64,000 bases of DNA, from the NCBI RefSeq assembly GCF_000214595.1, contig NZ_AFIG01000001.1:434001-498000 (forward strand). The letters run 5' to 3'. This document shows positions 17,089 to 26,973 of the stretch, piece after piece; the stretch's first letter is position 1; each line of letters begins with the position of its first letter. Both the position numbers and the translations under genes were made by a program. The notes beneath the pieces were generated by a model that had not been told where the DNA came from, searched no databases, and was given only the letters and a program-made list of their open reading frames with translations. The DNA comes from Methylophaga thalassica MP (GTDB taxonomy: Bacteria; Pseudomonadota; Gammaproteobacteria; Nitrosococcales; Methylophagaceae).

Positions 17089-18021
17089 TTATGAAAGGGC
17101 ATTGGTTAAAGTTGGCACGGCATCAAACAAATCAGCGACCAAACCGTAGTCAGCCACTTGGAAAATCGGTGCGTCAGGATCCTGGTTGATGGCAACCACA
17201 ATCCGGCTGTCTTTCATACCGGCCGTGTGTTGCACCGCACCAGATACGCCGACAGCAAAATACAGTTCAGGTGCTACTGTCACACCTGTTTGACCGACCT
17301 GAATTTCATTCGGTGCATAACCTGCATCCACCGCTGCTCTGGTCGCGCCCAGTGCCGCACCGAGTTTTTCAGCCAATGGATTAAGTAAGGCATCAAATTT
17401 TTCTGCACTGCCTAATGAGCGTCCGCCTGATACCACCACTTTGGCCGAGTTCAGAGCAGGTCTGTCTGACTCAATACGTGACTCGCTGATCCAGCGTGTT
17501 TTAGTGAAAGGCGCTACTGCTGTAATAGTCGTTATTTCAGCCTGACCATTTAATTCAGCCGCGGCAAACTTGCTGCCACGCACTGTCAGAATTTGGCGTG
17601 TATCACGACTTTGTATAGTGGTGTGTACATTACCGGCGTAGATAGCACGCAGGTAACGATTGTCAGATTGAATGTCCAACACATCGGATATCATCGCTAC
17701 ATCATTGAGTGCCGCTACTCGAGGTAAAACATTGCGACTAAATGAAGAATGGGCAGCAATCAAGACCTGATAATCAGTGATTATCGAGTTAATTTGATTG
17801 CTGACATCTTCTGCGATCGGATGGGCAAACTGCTGCGCATCGACATGTAATACTCGACTGACGCCATGAATCGTGGCGGCCTGTTCAGCAATCTTTTCAG
17901 ATTGGTGGCCTAAAACTAACAGGTGAACCGGCTGTCCCCAAGATTGAGCAGCAGTCACAGCATGACGAACGTCGTTATGTAGTTGCTGACCATTATGTTC
18001 TGCTAAGACTAATGTGCTCAT
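17089..18021 (-). CDS. etfA: Electron transfer flavoprotein alpha subunit
   Basis: A 310-residue ETF alpha chain. The C-terminal FAD domain has SGGRSLGSAEKFD, GATRAAVDAGY, the VGQTGVTVAPELYF stretch and AVGVSGAVQHTAG, followed by DPDAPIFQVADYG. With EtfB it accepts electrons from flavin dehydrogenases (acyl-CoA, dimethylglycine or methylated-amine dehydrogenases) and passes them to ETF-quinone oxidoreductase. Its start overlaps the etfB stop codon by four bases, which indicates translational coupling. No dehydrogenase donor is encoded in this window. Confidence 0.93.
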   Translation of the reverse strand: MSTLVLAEHNGQQLHNDVRHAVTAAQSWGQPVHLLVLGHQSEKIAEQAATIHGVSRVLHVDAQQFAHPIAEDVSNQINSIITDYQVLIAAHSSFSRNVLPRVAALNDVAMISDVLDIQSDNRYLRAIYAGNVHTTIQSRDTRQILTVRGSKFAAAELNGQAEITTITAVAPFTKTRWISESRIESDRPALNSAKVVVSGGRSLGSAEKFDALLNPLAEKLGAALGATRAAVDAGYAPNEIQVGQTGVTVAPELYFAVGVSGAVQHTAGMKDSRIVVAINQDPDAPIFQVADYGLVADLFDAVPTLTNALS

Positions 18022-18773
18022 AGTTCAATTCCCTCTTTTGCGCGTAGTTGCTGCAATAAAGCATCAACACTATCGACTTTGATGCCAGGCTTACGTGCAG
18101 GTGGTTCTGCCACCTGTAATAAAGACAGTCTGGCGCTAAGATCTGATACCAGATCTGCAGCCACGAGTGTTTCAATGGGTTTTTTCCTCGCCTGCATCAG
18201 ATTCGGTAATTTGACGAAACGGGGATCATTCAAGCGTAAGTCCGCCGTGACCACCGCCGGCAACTGCAAGGCCAATGTTTCCGTACCGCCATCTACTTCA
18301 CGGGTGACAATGGCTTCATTAGCTTCAATGTCTAAAGCCGAGGCGAACGTGCCCTGAGGGTAATTCAATAATGCGGCAAGCATTTGCCCTGCCTGCCCGG
18401 CATCATCGTCAACGGCTTGTTTGCCCAGAATAATCAGGTCTGGCTGTTCCTGTTCTACAACGCCTTTTAATAGTTTGGCGACTTCCAGCGATTGCACTTC
18501 AGCCTCATGTTCGACTAAGACGGCACGATCTACTCCCATCGCCAGTGCATGGCGAAGCACATCCTGATTAGCGGCTGATCCTATCGATACAGCAACAATC
18601 TCAGTGGCTTTTCCCTGCTCTTTCAGGCGAATAGCTTGTTCAATCGCATTTTCATCAAAGGGATTGGCACTCATTTTGACGCCGTCGATATCCACATTGG
18701 AACCATCGGCTTTGATGCCGACCTTGATGTTGTAATCCACTACACGTTTTATCGCGACTAAAATTTTCATCAC
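18018..18773 (-). CDS. etfB: Electron transfer flavoprotein beta subunit
   Basis: A 251-residue ETF beta chain with the start MKILVAIKRVVDYNIKV, the AMP-binding region (GKQAVDDDAGQAGQMLA) and the family signature ADLRLNDPRFVKLPNLMQA. Length and motifs fit group I ETFs, which work with ETF-ubiquinone oxidoreductase; that enzyme is encoded 1 kb away on the other strand. AGGAAATG precedes the ATG. The divergent 100-base region contains a dyad that a LysR protein could bind. Confidence 0.94.
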   Translation of the reverse strand: MMKILVAIKRVVDYNIKVGIKADGSNVDIDGVKMSANPFDENAIEQAIRLKEQGKATEIVAVSIGSAANQDVLRHALAMGVDRAVLVEHEAEVQSLEVAKLLKGVVEQEQPDLIILGKQAVDDDAGQAGQMLAALLNYPQGTFASALDIEANEAIVTREVDGGTETLALQLPAVVTADLRLNDPRFVKLPNLMQARKKPIETLVAADLVSDLSARLSLLQVAEPPARKPGIKVDSVDALLQQLRAKEGIEL

Positions 18774-18835
18774 ATTTCCTCTTAAGGTTTGCTGAGCATT
18801 TTATAGTGGCGTACAATATTTGTTAAATTGATTAT

Positions 18836-18854
18836 TTAGATATTATCTATCTAA
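18836..18854. promoter_or_regulatory. Candidate LysR binding dyad between etfB and the LysR gene
   Basis: TTAGATA and TATCTAA form a perfect inverted repeat of 7 bases with 5 between, 20 bases before the LysR start codon. The layout of a divergent LysR gene and target operon makes it a plausible operator for both directions. Confidence 0.5.
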
Positions 18855-18873
18855 TAAATAGATATGTAAAAAC

Positions 18874-19806
18874 ATGAAATTCAGTCTAAGACAACTCGAA
18901 ATTTTTGTTGCTGTCAGTCGAACAGGCAGTGTGTCCAAAGCGGCTCAGGCCGTGTTTCTTTCACAATCTGCAGCGAGTACGGCGCTGGCGGAATTTGAGA
19001 AACAATATAATGTGCAACTGTTTGACCGGGTCGGTAAGTCCTTACGAATTAACCAGGCGGGTCAGCAATTGTTACCGCATGCCGTGGAGTTATTAGACCG
19101 CGCCCAGGAGATTCATAACCTGATGGAAGGTCATGCTGGTTACGGTCTGATGAAAATCGGCGCGACACTGACCATTGGCAATTATTTGGCGACGTTGTTG
19201 GTCGCTGAGTTTTTACATGAGCATGACGATAGCCGTATTGAGCTGCAGGTTCACAACACCAAAACTATTATTGAACAGATTGCTAATCATGAACTTGATC
19301 TTGGTCTGATCGAAGGCGGCTGTCATCATCCGGATATTGAGGTGGAAACCTGGATTGCTGATGAATTAGTGGTGTTTTGTGCTCCGCAGCATCCGCTGGC
19401 AACGAAGAAAAAAGTAACTATGCAGCAGTTACTGGCCGAGCCATGGATTTTACGGGAGAAAGGGTCGGGCACCCGGGAGACCTTTGATCGTGCTTTTCAT
19501 AATTACCATTCTCAGCTCAATATTCGTCTGGAGTTGGAGCATACCGAAGCGGTGAAACGTACGGTTGAATCGGGGTTAGGCATCGGCTGTATTTCTCGTT
19601 TGGCATTAAAAGATGCTTTCCGCCGTGGCAGTTTAGTGCCGGTGAATACACCCGCCTTAGATTTGGGGCGCTACTTTTATTTTCTCTGGCATAAGCAGAA
19701 ATATCAGACCACTGGCATGCGTGAGTTTTTGGCTTTGTGTAAATCGATTACCGCCGATGTCTCTCGTAGTGACGAGGTTAATTTAACGCGAATAATTAAG
19801 GAATAA
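18874..19806 (+). CDS. LysR-family regulator beside the ETF genes
   Basis: A 310-residue LysR regulator: helix-turn-helix at about 1-60 (LRQLEIFVAVSRTGSVSKAAQ, LSQSAASTALAEFE) and a substrate-binding domain at about 90-295 with the GSGTRETFD stretch. It is divergent from etfBA-fpr and only 3 bases upstream of ETF-QO, so it is probably cotranscribed with ETF-QO and controls the whole electron-transfer cluster. The ligand cannot be deduced. The effector domain resembles the CysB/YeiE/CbbR group in general layout. Confidence 0.87.
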   Translation: MKFSLRQLEIFVAVSRTGSVSKAAQAVFLSQSAASTALAEFEKQYNVQLFDRVGKSLRINQAGQQLLPHAVELLDRAQEIHNLMEGHAGYGLMKIGATLTIGNYLATLLVAEFLHEHDDSRIELQVHNTKTIIEQIANHELDLGLIEGGCHHPDIEVETWIADELVVFCAPQHPLATKKKVTMQQLLAEPWILREKGSGTRETFDRAFHNYHSQLNIRLELEHTEAVKRTVESGLGIGCISRLALKDAFRRGSLVPVNTPALDLGRYFYFLWHKQKYQTTGMREFLALCKSITADVSRSDEVNLTRIIKE

Positions 19807-19809
19807 ATC

Positions 19810-21465
19810 ATGCAACGCGATGTAATGAATTATGACTTATTGATTGTCGGGGCTGGGCCAGCAGGGCTGGCTGCGGCTATCCGGTTTAAACAATTAGCCA
19901 ATGATGCAGGAAAAGAGCTCAGCGTCTGTGTGTTGGAAAAAGCGGCAGAAGTCGGTGCACAAATTGTGTCTGGCGCGGTGATTGATCCCATCGCTTTAAA
20001 TGAGCTGATACCGGATTGGAAAGAAAAGGGCGCACCATTAAAAACACCCGTAAGCGATGATAAGTTTCAGTTTATGACGGGCAATAAAGCCTGGACGATT
20101 CCCCACTGGCTGATGCCGCCCTTGATGAAAAATAATGGTAACTATATCGGTAGTCTGGGTGAACTATGCAGTTGGTTAGCCGAGCAGGCTGAACAGCTCG
20201 GTGTGGAAATATATGCCGGATTTTCTGCACAAGAAGCCTTATATGATGAGGAAGGTAATCTGATTGGCGTCATTACCGGAGACATGGGTAGAGATGCCCA
20301 GGGTCAAGAAACAGCACAGTTTGTTGACGGCATTGAAATTCAGACGCCTTTTACTTTTATTGCAGAGGGAGCCAGAGGGTCGCTGGCCCGTCAGTTAGAG
20401 TCACATTTCAAGTTGCGAGATGAAAACCGACCAGCCAAGTTCGGCTTAGGCATAAAAGAAATCTGGCGTATTCCAGAACAGCAACATCAGCCAGGTTATG
20501 TGAGTCATAGTTTTGGTTGGCCATTATCTGACGATACCGGCGGTGGGGCATTTGTGTATCACTACGGTGAGCAATTAGTGTCTATTGGGATGGTGGTGCA
20601 TTTAGATTACAGCAATCCTTACCTGTCTCCTTTTGAAGAATTTCAACGGTTTAAAACTCATCCGGAGATACGGTCGATGTTAACGGGTGGTAAGCGTCTT
20701 AGTTATGGCGCCAGAGCGATTAGTGAAGGTGGTTTGCAATCTCTGCCCGATCTGATTTTTCCGGGCGGTGCATTTATTGGTTGCAGTGCAGGTATGGTGA
20801 ATGTAGCTAAGATTAAAGGCAGCCATAATGCGATGAAATCTGGCATGTTAGCAGCAGAAGCCGCTTTTGATTATTTTGCTGCCGAGAGTGAGGGTGGTAA
20901 GCGTTTACTTATGGAATATCCCATTAAGTTAAATGACTCATGGGTTTGGAAAGAGCTGGAAAAGGTACGCAACTTTAAACCATTATTGTCACGGTTTGGT
21001 AATTTGGTAGGCGGCGCACTGGCTGGCGTTGAGCTGTGGTTAAGCGCTTTACATATTAAGTTTCCATGGACCTTAAACCATCAGCAAGCCGACCACGACA
21101 GTCTTAAGCCAAAAAGCCAGGCGGAAAAAATTGACTACCCGAAACCGGATGGTGAACTGACCTTTGATCGGCTGTCGTCAATCGACTTAAGCAATATTGT
21201 TCATGATGATAATCAACCTTGCCACCTGCAGTTAAAAGACAAAACGGTACCGATCAGGATTAACCTCACTAACTATGATGCACCAGAGCAACGTTATTGC
21301 CCGGCCGGGGTGTATGAAATTATCGAGCAGGCAGGTGAACCCTCATTACAGATTAATGCTCAGAACTGCATACACTGCAAAACCTGTGATATCAAAGATC
21401 CAACCCAGAATATTGTCTGGGTGCCACCAGAAGGTGGTAGTGGGCCGGTATATAAAGGCATGTAA
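19810..21465 (+). CDS. Electron transfer flavoprotein-ubiquinone oxidoreductase
   Basis: A 551-residue monotopic membrane flavoprotein that takes electrons from reduced ETF and reduces ubiquinone. The N-terminal FAD-binding fold has LIVGAGPAGLAAA; the C-terminal ferredoxin domain holds the 4Fe-4S ligands Cys497 (YCPAGVYE), Cys520, Cys523 and Cys526 (NCIHCKTCDIKDP). The terminal VPPEGGSGPVYKGM is typical of the family. AAGGA stands 7 bases before the ATG. Together with etfBA it completes a route from flavin dehydrogenases to the respiratory chain. A second in-frame ATG lies at 19825. Confidence 0.94.
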   Translation: MQRDVMNYDLLIVGAGPAGLAAAIRFKQLANDAGKELSVCVLEKAAEVGAQIVSGAVIDPIALNELIPDWKEKGAPLKTPVSDDKFQFMTGNKAWTIPHWLMPPLMKNNGNYIGSLGELCSWLAEQAEQLGVEIYAGFSAQEALYDEEGNLIGVITGDMGRDAQGQETAQFVDGIEIQTPFTFIAEGARGSLARQLESHFKLRDENRPAKFGLGIKEIWRIPEQQHQPGYVSHSFGWPLSDDTGGGAFVYHYGEQLVSIGMVVHLDYSNPYLSPFEEFQRFKTHPEIRSMLTGGKRLSYGARAISEGGLQSLPDLIFPGGAFIGCSAGMVNVAKIKGSHNAMKSGMLAAEAAFDYFAAESEGGKRLLMEYPIKLNDSWVWKELEKVRNFKPLLSRFGNLVGGALAGVELWLSALHIKFPWTLNHQQADHDSLKPKSQAEKIDYPKPDGELTFDRLSSIDLSNIVHDDNQPCHLQLKDKTVPIRINLTNYDAPEQRYCPAGVYEIIEQAGEPSLQINAQNCIHCKTCDIKDPTQNIVWVPPEGGSGPVYKGM

Positions 21466-21507
21466 GGGTGATACTGACTGACACCAACAGAATAAGAGGA
21501 TGATGTG

Positions 21508-22023
21508 ATGGCAGAAAATGATGCAAATCCAGAAATGGATGAAAAAACCTATGAGTTAGCTCAGCTGGTGTTTCAGTTAGTGCGCGATGGCAAAGCGGAC
21601 GAGTTAAAGAAATCACTGGAAATGGGCTTGCCGGTGAATATCCGAACTGGCAACGGCGATAGTTTGTTGATGTTAGCCAGTTACAACGGTCACTACGACA
21701 TGACAAAACTATTATTGGCGCATGGTGCCGACCCAGAACTTGCCAATGATCGTCAGCAAACACCGTTAGCTGGCGTGGCCTTTAAAGGCTACAAAGACAT
21801 TGCTGAGTTATTGATTGAGCATGGGGCTAATGTCAATGCGACCACACCGGATGGCAAAACCGCACTGATGTTTGCTGCGATGTTTAACCAACTCGAAGTG
21901 GTGGAGTGTCTTCTGACGCATGGGGCTGATGCCAGTATGATGACGGATGAGGGCAAAACAGCCTTAATGTTGGCTGATGCCATGGGGGCTGCTGACACCC
22001 GGGAACGGCTCAGAAATGCCTGA
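21508..22023 (+). CDS. Ankyrin repeat protein
   Basis: A 171-residue soluble protein made of about four ankyrin repeats (for example NGDSLLMLASYNGHYDMTKL, then DKTALMFAA-type repeats with LLxHGAD). It has no signal peptide or catalytic domain, so it is probably a small cytoplasmic binding protein. AGAGGA lies 7 bases before the ATG at 21508, which I prefer to the GTG at 21505. It begins 42 bases after ETF-QO and may belong to the same transcript. Stand-alone ankyrin proteins in proteobacteria have varied partners (catalase export, redox enzymes); none can be named here. Confidence 0.82.
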   Translation: MAENDANPEMDEKTYELAQLVFQLVRDGKADELKKSLEMGLPVNIRTGNGDSLLMLASYNGHYDMTKLLLAHGADPELANDRQQTPLAGVAFKGYKDIAELLIEHGANVNATTPDGKTALMFAAMFNQLEVVECLLTHGADASMMTDEGKTALMLADAMGAADTRERLRNA

Positions 22024-22103
22024 TACGCTTTGCCTGGCAAGTAGAGATAAATTGGTGCAGCGAACTGAATTGTGTACTATTAATTTATCCCATCAAGTAA
22101 AGA

Positions 22104-25061
22104 ATGATTCCGATGTCATCAGTTAAGACGTTTCTGTTTCGTCACCGCCGCCTGATTATTAGCCTGCTGAGTTTGAGCGTGATTTACACGCTAGCCGGTT
22201 TTTATCTGCTGCCCTGGCTGGCTGAAAAGCAGTTGAAAAATACATTAGCTCAACGCTTACACCTGCAGGCTCAAGTGCAGGAGATACGTTTTAATCCCTA
22301 TACTTTCGAATTAAGTGTGACGGGATTGGATATTAAAACCAAAGAAAATGAGCCGCTTGCAGCATGGGAGTCGGTTTATATCAATGTTGATCCGAGCCAG
22401 TTAGTTAAACGCAATATTCTTATTCGTAACATTGATATTGATGGTGTTAACCTCTATTTCGAGCGTGATTCAGATACAGAAAATACGCTGACAAAGTTAG
22501 CCACTACATGGCAGGAAACCGCTCCAGAGCCGGATGCTGAACCCACTTCCACTGAGCAAGCGGTTTCAGAAGAAGGTGAGCCGCTATTTAATGTCGTTTT
22601 AGATACGCTGAGTTTTGAAGAGGGTCAGCTGCATTATGTCGATAATGTGCCAGCCGAAACGTTTAAAACGGAACTGTCACCCATTAATTTCCAATTAAAG
22701 AATTTTTCTACCAAAGCAGGTGAGACAGCAAACACCCGCTTAGCTATTGCGCTTGAAGATAAAGCCAACTTAACCATAGCAGGTGATTTTTCCTTATCGC
22801 CACTGAGCCTATCGGGTCAGCTCACCTTAAGTCAGTTTAACCTGCAGACACCGTATCGTTATTTTAAAGCGCAGTTACCTGTTGAGTTAAAGCAGGGGGT
22901 GGTGGATATTAAACTTGACTACGATTTGAACCTGGCTGGAGAACAGCCCAACGTCGATATTAACAACACCACTATTCAGCTTTCTAAGCTGGATGTATAT
23001 CAGCCGGGCATCACAAAAGCGTTAATCACTGATGGTCAGTTAAACGTTGAGAACGGGCATTATCAATATCCGGAAAATCAATTAACGATGGATAATGTCG
23101 TGGTGAGCAATGCCAAACTGGCTGCATTGCATAACAAACAGGGCGAGATTAACTGGTTGCAACTCATCGAAGCCTTGCCCAAATCTGACACCGAAGAGAC
23201 AGCGTCGTCAGAAGAGACACCCGCATTTAAATTAGCTATTGCTGAAGTCGAACTGAAAGATGTTGCTCTGTCTATTGAAGACCAGCAGCCGGAATTAGCC
23301 TCAAATATGACATTAAATGTGGCGGCGAGCCTGAAGAATCTGAGTTTGGCAGATAATCAGAAAATGCCCTTTACCAGCCGTATTAAAGTCGGTTCTGGTG
23401 GTGAGCTATCTGCTGATGGTGAATTGCAGCTATTCCCTGTGCTGATGGTGACCGCAGACACGAAAGTCGACCAGCTATCATTGAAACCGCTGCAGCCTTA
23501 TATCCATGAATATGCCTATGTCAGCCTGCAGGATGGGCAGATATCCGCCAATGCTTCACTCAAAAGTAATACAGATGATGCTTTATTGGTCAAAGGCGAC
23601 TTAGCCTTATCCTCACTGCAGATAGATAATCAAAACCTGAAAGAGAAACTGTTCAGTCTGGAGAAATTATCCGTTAACACCATCGATTTTTCGCTGAAAA
23701 ATAAAGACTTGGCAATTTCAGATATTGAAGTCAATAAGTTGTATAGCCGTATCTTTATTAATCAAGAAGGCGTGACTAATTTACGTATGTTGTTAAAAGA
23801 GCAGCCGACTAAAACAACAGCGACCACCGCTGAAACTAAAGCTAAGGATGACCCTTATAAAGTGTCGATTGGACAGGTGAGCATTAAAGACGCCAGTTCA
23901 CGCTTTACCGATGAAAGTCTACCGATTGTATTTGATACCCAAATGCGTTCGCTGGATGGTGAAATCAGTGGTTTTTCTACCCAATCCGACCAAGCCGTCG
24001 AGTTGAACCTGGAAGGTCAGGTACAAGAGTTTGGCATGGTCGAAATCAAAGGCAGTCTGGCACCGTTTAATATTACGGAGAAAAGTAATGTGGTGCTGTC
24101 ATTCAGCAATCTTGATTTGCCAGCGATGAGTCCCTACACCATCAAATTTGCGGGTAGAAAAATTGCTGATGGCCGTGCGGATGTGAAACTCAATTATGCC
24201 ATCCAGGATGGATCGTTAAATGCCAATAACAGTCTGGTGATTCGCGATATTCGTTTAGGTGAACGGGTGGAATCGCCGAATGCAGTAGATTTGCCGCTGG
24301 ATCTGGCGGTGGCCTTATTAAAAAACAGTGACGGGGTGATTGACTTAAGTATTCCGGTGACCGGGGATGTGAACAATCCTCAGTTTGAGATGGGGCCGGC
24401 CATACGTAAAGCCATTTTTAATGCGATCCGTAATATTGTGACCTCGCCTTTCCGTTTCTTGGCTAACCTGATCGGAGGCGATGATCAGCCAGTGAGTGAT
24501 ATTCGTTTTGCTGCCGGACGAGCTGAGCTGACACCACCACAAAAAGAAGCCTTATTAAAACTCACAGAAGCCCTGGCACAACGCCCACAATTAACACTGG
24601 AAATTCCTGCACCTTATGCAGAAAGTATTGATCGTCAGCAACTTCAGCTAAAAGCGGTGGAAGAGGACATCGAAACAGGCTTAAAACAAACGGATGCTGA
24701 ACAGCAATTATTAGAACGTCGGAAAACCGTATTAGAGCGTTTGTATACGGAACAAGCTATAAGCCCTGACTTATCTGTGCTGAAACTGGAGGTGATGGCT
24801 AAAAATACGGCGGCTGATGACCAAGACCCGTCTATCGATTTACTCGCCTATAACAGCAAACTCAAAATCGCTTTAGTCGCTAAAAAAACGGTTTCTGAAG
24901 CCGATCTGAAGCAGCTCGCACAAGCCAGACAAGATGCTGTGATGGCTTATATAAAACAGCAGGCAAAACTCAGTGATGCGCAACTCTATGCTGATGCTAT
25001 CAGCGCGGTTGATGCCAAAGACGAGGAAGTCGTGATGCGCTTTGATTTGCGCTCGCAATAA
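22104..25061 (+). CDS. DUF748 (AsmA-like) envelope protein
   Basis: A 985-residue protein with one N-terminal membrane helix (about 16-36) and a long beta-rich periplasmic part. The start of the mature region (LVKRNILIRNIDIDGVNL) and repeated beta motifs fit DUF748, a family related to AsmA/TamB-like proteins that are thought to bridge the periplasm or affect outer-membrane lipids. Near residue 797 there is a degenerate OmpA-like segment (DIRFAAGRAELTPPQKEALL), also typical of the family. The role in lipid or outer-membrane homeostasis is inference from the superfamily. Starts at 22104 and 22113 are both possible. Confidence 0.8.
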   Translation: MIPMSSVKTFLFRHRRLIISLLSLSVIYTLAGFYLLPWLAEKQLKNTLAQRLHLQAQVQEIRFNPYTFELSVTGLDIKTKENEPLAAWESVYINVDPSQLVKRNILIRNIDIDGVNLYFERDSDTENTLTKLATTWQETAPEPDAEPTSTEQAVSEEGEPLFNVVLDTLSFEEGQLHYVDNVPAETFKTELSPINFQLKNFSTKAGETANTRLAIALEDKANLTIAGDFSLSPLSLSGQLTLSQFNLQTPYRYFKAQLPVELKQGVVDIKLDYDLNLAGEQPNVDINNTTIQLSKLDVYQPGITKALITDGQLNVENGHYQYPENQLTMDNVVVSNAKLAALHNKQGEINWLQLIEALPKSDTEETASSEETPAFKLAIAEVELKDVALSIEDQQPELASNMTLNVAASLKNLSLADNQKMPFTSRIKVGSGGELSADGELQLFPVLMVTADTKVDQLSLKPLQPYIHEYAYVSLQDGQISANASLKSNTDDALLVKGDLALSSLQIDNQNLKEKLFSLEKLSVNTIDFSLKNKDLAISDIEVNKLYSRIFINQEGVTNLRMLLKEQPTKTTATTAETKAKDDPYKVSIGQVSIKDASSRFTDESLPIVFDTQMRSLDGEISGFSTQSDQAVELNLEGQVQEFGMVEIKGSLAPFNITEKSNVVLSFSNLDLPAMSPYTIKFAGRKIADGRADVKLNYAIQDGSLNANNSLVIRDIRLGERVESPNAVDLPLDLAVALLKNSDGVIDLSIPVTGDVNNPQFEMGPAIRKAIFNAIRNIVTSPFRFLANLIGGDDQPVSDIRFAAGRAELTPPQKEALLKLTEALAQRPQLTLEIPAPYAESIDRQQLQLKAVEEDIETGLKQTDAEQQLLERRKTVLERLYTEQAISPDLSVLKLEVMAKNTAADDQDPSIDLLAYNSKLKIALVAKKTVSEADLKQLAQARQDAVMAYIKQQAKLSDAQLYADAISAVDAKDEEVVMRFDLRSQ

Positions 25062-25213
25062 ATCAAACACGACAGAGACGAGAATAGTAGAGCGATTTAC
25101 AGGCTTAAAAGCTGACTTAGAAGATGTCTATGCCACGTTCCATACGGCATCCTGTTAAAGTATGCACTGATATTAATAGCCTGTTAGTTGGCTCCCGCCT
25201 TTAGGAAAAATGT

Positions 25214-25726
25214 GTGACGAATAATGACGTTTTAAGACGAATCCGTTATATCCTCGACGTCAATGACGCGACGATGATTTCGATTTTTGAACAAGCCGAT
25301 ATGACGGTGAGCCGCGACGATGTGCGCCAGTGGTTGAAGAAAGACGATGATCCTGAATACCAATCACTGAATGACAAACAGATGGCGACCTTCCTGAACG
25401 GATTGATTAACCATTTGCGTGGTAAAAAAGAAGGCGAGCAACCGAAGCCGGAAAAGTCGCTCAACAACAATATTATCCTCAGAAAGCTCAAGATAGCCTT
25501 TAACTTACAAAGTGACGAAATATTAGATGTATTGCAGCTGGAAGGTTTCAGCCTGAGCAAGCATGAGTTAAGTGCGTTTTTCAGAAAGCCGGATCATAAA
25601 CATTTCCGTGCCTGTAAAGACCAGGTGTTACGTAACTTTCTACAAGGCCTGCAACTGAAATTTCACCCAAAGAAAAATGATCTTGAGGGCTTTAGCTGGC
25701 CGTCACTGGATGATAAAGAGAAGTAA
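25214..25726 (+). CDS. DUF1456 (YehS-like) protein
   Basis: A 170-residue cytoplasmic protein with two copies of the DUF1456 unit: NDVLRRIRYILDVND with a following RQWLKK segment, and NNIILRKLKIAFNLQ with a following AFFRKPDH segment. The function of the family (YehS in E. coli) is unknown. It starts with GTG at 25214, with AGGA 7 bases before it. Its stop codon lies 3 bases before the TTG start of the next flavoprotein, so the two are probably one transcript. Confidence 0.87.
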   Translation: MTNNDVLRRIRYILDVNDATMISIFEQADMTVSRDDVRQWLKKDDDPEYQSLNDKQMATFLNGLINHLRGKKEGEQPKPEKSLNNNIILRKLKIAFNLQSDEILDVLQLEGFSLSKHELSAFFRKPDHKHFRACKDQVLRNFLQGLQLKFHPKKNDLEGFSWPSLDDKEK

Positions 25727-25729
25727 GTT

Positions 25730-26929
25730 TTGACGAGTCCTCAATTCTTCGACTGCATTGTGATTGGTGCCGGTGCAGCAGGTCTGATGTGTGCGGCTAC
25801 CGCCGGTCAACGTGGACGCCGGGTATTAGTGTTAGATCATGCGAATAAGGTGGGTAAGAAAATCTTAATGTCAGGCGGTGGTCGTTGTAATTTCACCAAC
25901 CTGTATATGGAGCCGGATAATTATCTGTCGGCAAACCCCCATTTTTGTAAGTCGGCATTAAGCCGTTACACCCAGTATGATTTTCTGGAGCTAGTCTCGC
26001 GCTACCAGCTGGCCTACCACGATAAAGGCGCGGGCGAATTATTCTGTGATGATAAAGCCAGAGATATCCTGAATATTTTATTAGCAGAATGTGAAACGGG
26101 CGGTGTCACCATTCAAACTGATACCGCCATTACAGCCATCAGCAAACAAGACAATGAACAGTTTGTCATCGATACGCCGCGAGGTGAGTACCAGTGTCAT
26201 TCACTGGTGATTGCAACGGGTGGCTTGTCTATTCCTAAAATGGGGGCCACTGGCTTTGGTTATAAAATTGCCAGACAATTTGGCCTGAAAGTGAAAGAGA
26301 CCGAACCGGCGTTAGTGCCATTTACGCTGAGTGATGCCTGGTTAACCGTGGCGCAGGAGTTAGCCGGGGTATCCATAGATATCAGTGTAACTTGTCGTCA
26401 GCAAACCTTTAATGAAGCCTTGTTATTTACGCATCGAGGCTTAAGTGGGCCAGCCATTTTGCAGATCTCAAACTACTGGTACAGTTCGGATGAGATCACG
26501 ATAGATTTCTTACCAACGCAATCAGTGGCAGAGTTAATTGAACAATGGAAAACGGCTGGAGAAAAAGCCACGCTGAAAACACTGCTGGGGCATTATTTAC
26601 CGAAACGATTTGTGTTGACATGGTTAGGACTGATTGCTGCAGATTTAGGCGATAAATTGGTCAAGCAGTTATCAAATCAGGAAATAGAGAAGCTGTCACA
26701 GTTTTTCCACCACTGGACAATCAAGCCTTCCGGAACAGAAGGTTATCGCACAGCGGAAGTCACCCGCGGTGGTGTTGATACGGACGGCATTTCGTCAAAG
26801 ACCTTTGAAGCCAAGACCACAGAAAACTTATATTTTATAGGTGAAGTGCTGGATGTGACTGGCTGGTTGGGCGGATTTAATTTCCAATGGGCATGGTCAA
26901 GTGGTTGGTGTGCAGGGCAATATGTGTAA
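25730..26929 (+). CDS. HI0933/YhiN-family flavoprotein
   Basis: A 399-residue FAD/NAD(P)-binding protein of the HI0933-like (BaiN/RdsA) family. The N-terminal dinucleotide fold reads CIVIGAGAAGLMCA, followed by GGGRCNFTN, and near the C terminus VTRGGVDTDGIS and GEVLDVTGWLGGFNFQWAW, all hallmarks of the family. It probably reduces an unknown substrate in the cytoplasm. The start is TTG at 25730; no ATG lies near the N terminus. It follows the DUF1456 gene by 3 bases and is followed after 44 bases by pqiA. Confidence 0.9.
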   Translation: MTSPQFFDCIVIGAGAAGLMCAATAGQRGRRVLVLDHANKVGKKILMSGGGRCNFTNLYMEPDNYLSANPHFCKSALSRYTQYDFLELVSRYQLAYHDKGAGELFCDDKARDILNILLAECETGGVTIQTDTAITAISKQDNEQFVIDTPRGEYQCHSLVIATGGLSIPKMGATGFGYKIARQFGLKVKETEPALVPFTLSDAWLTVAQELAGVSIDISVTCRQQTFNEALLFTHRGLSGPAILQISNYWYSSDEITIDFLPTQSVAELIEQWKTAGEKATLKTLLGHYLPKRFVLTWLGLIAADLGDKLVKQLSNQEIEKLSQFFHHWTIKPSGTEGYRTAEVTRGGVDTDGISSKTFEAKTTENLYFIGEVLDVTGWLGGFNFQWAWSSGWCAGQYV

Positions 26930-26973
26930 GCAGGATCGATTAACGCAGCAAATAGACGCGATGTTATTACGCC

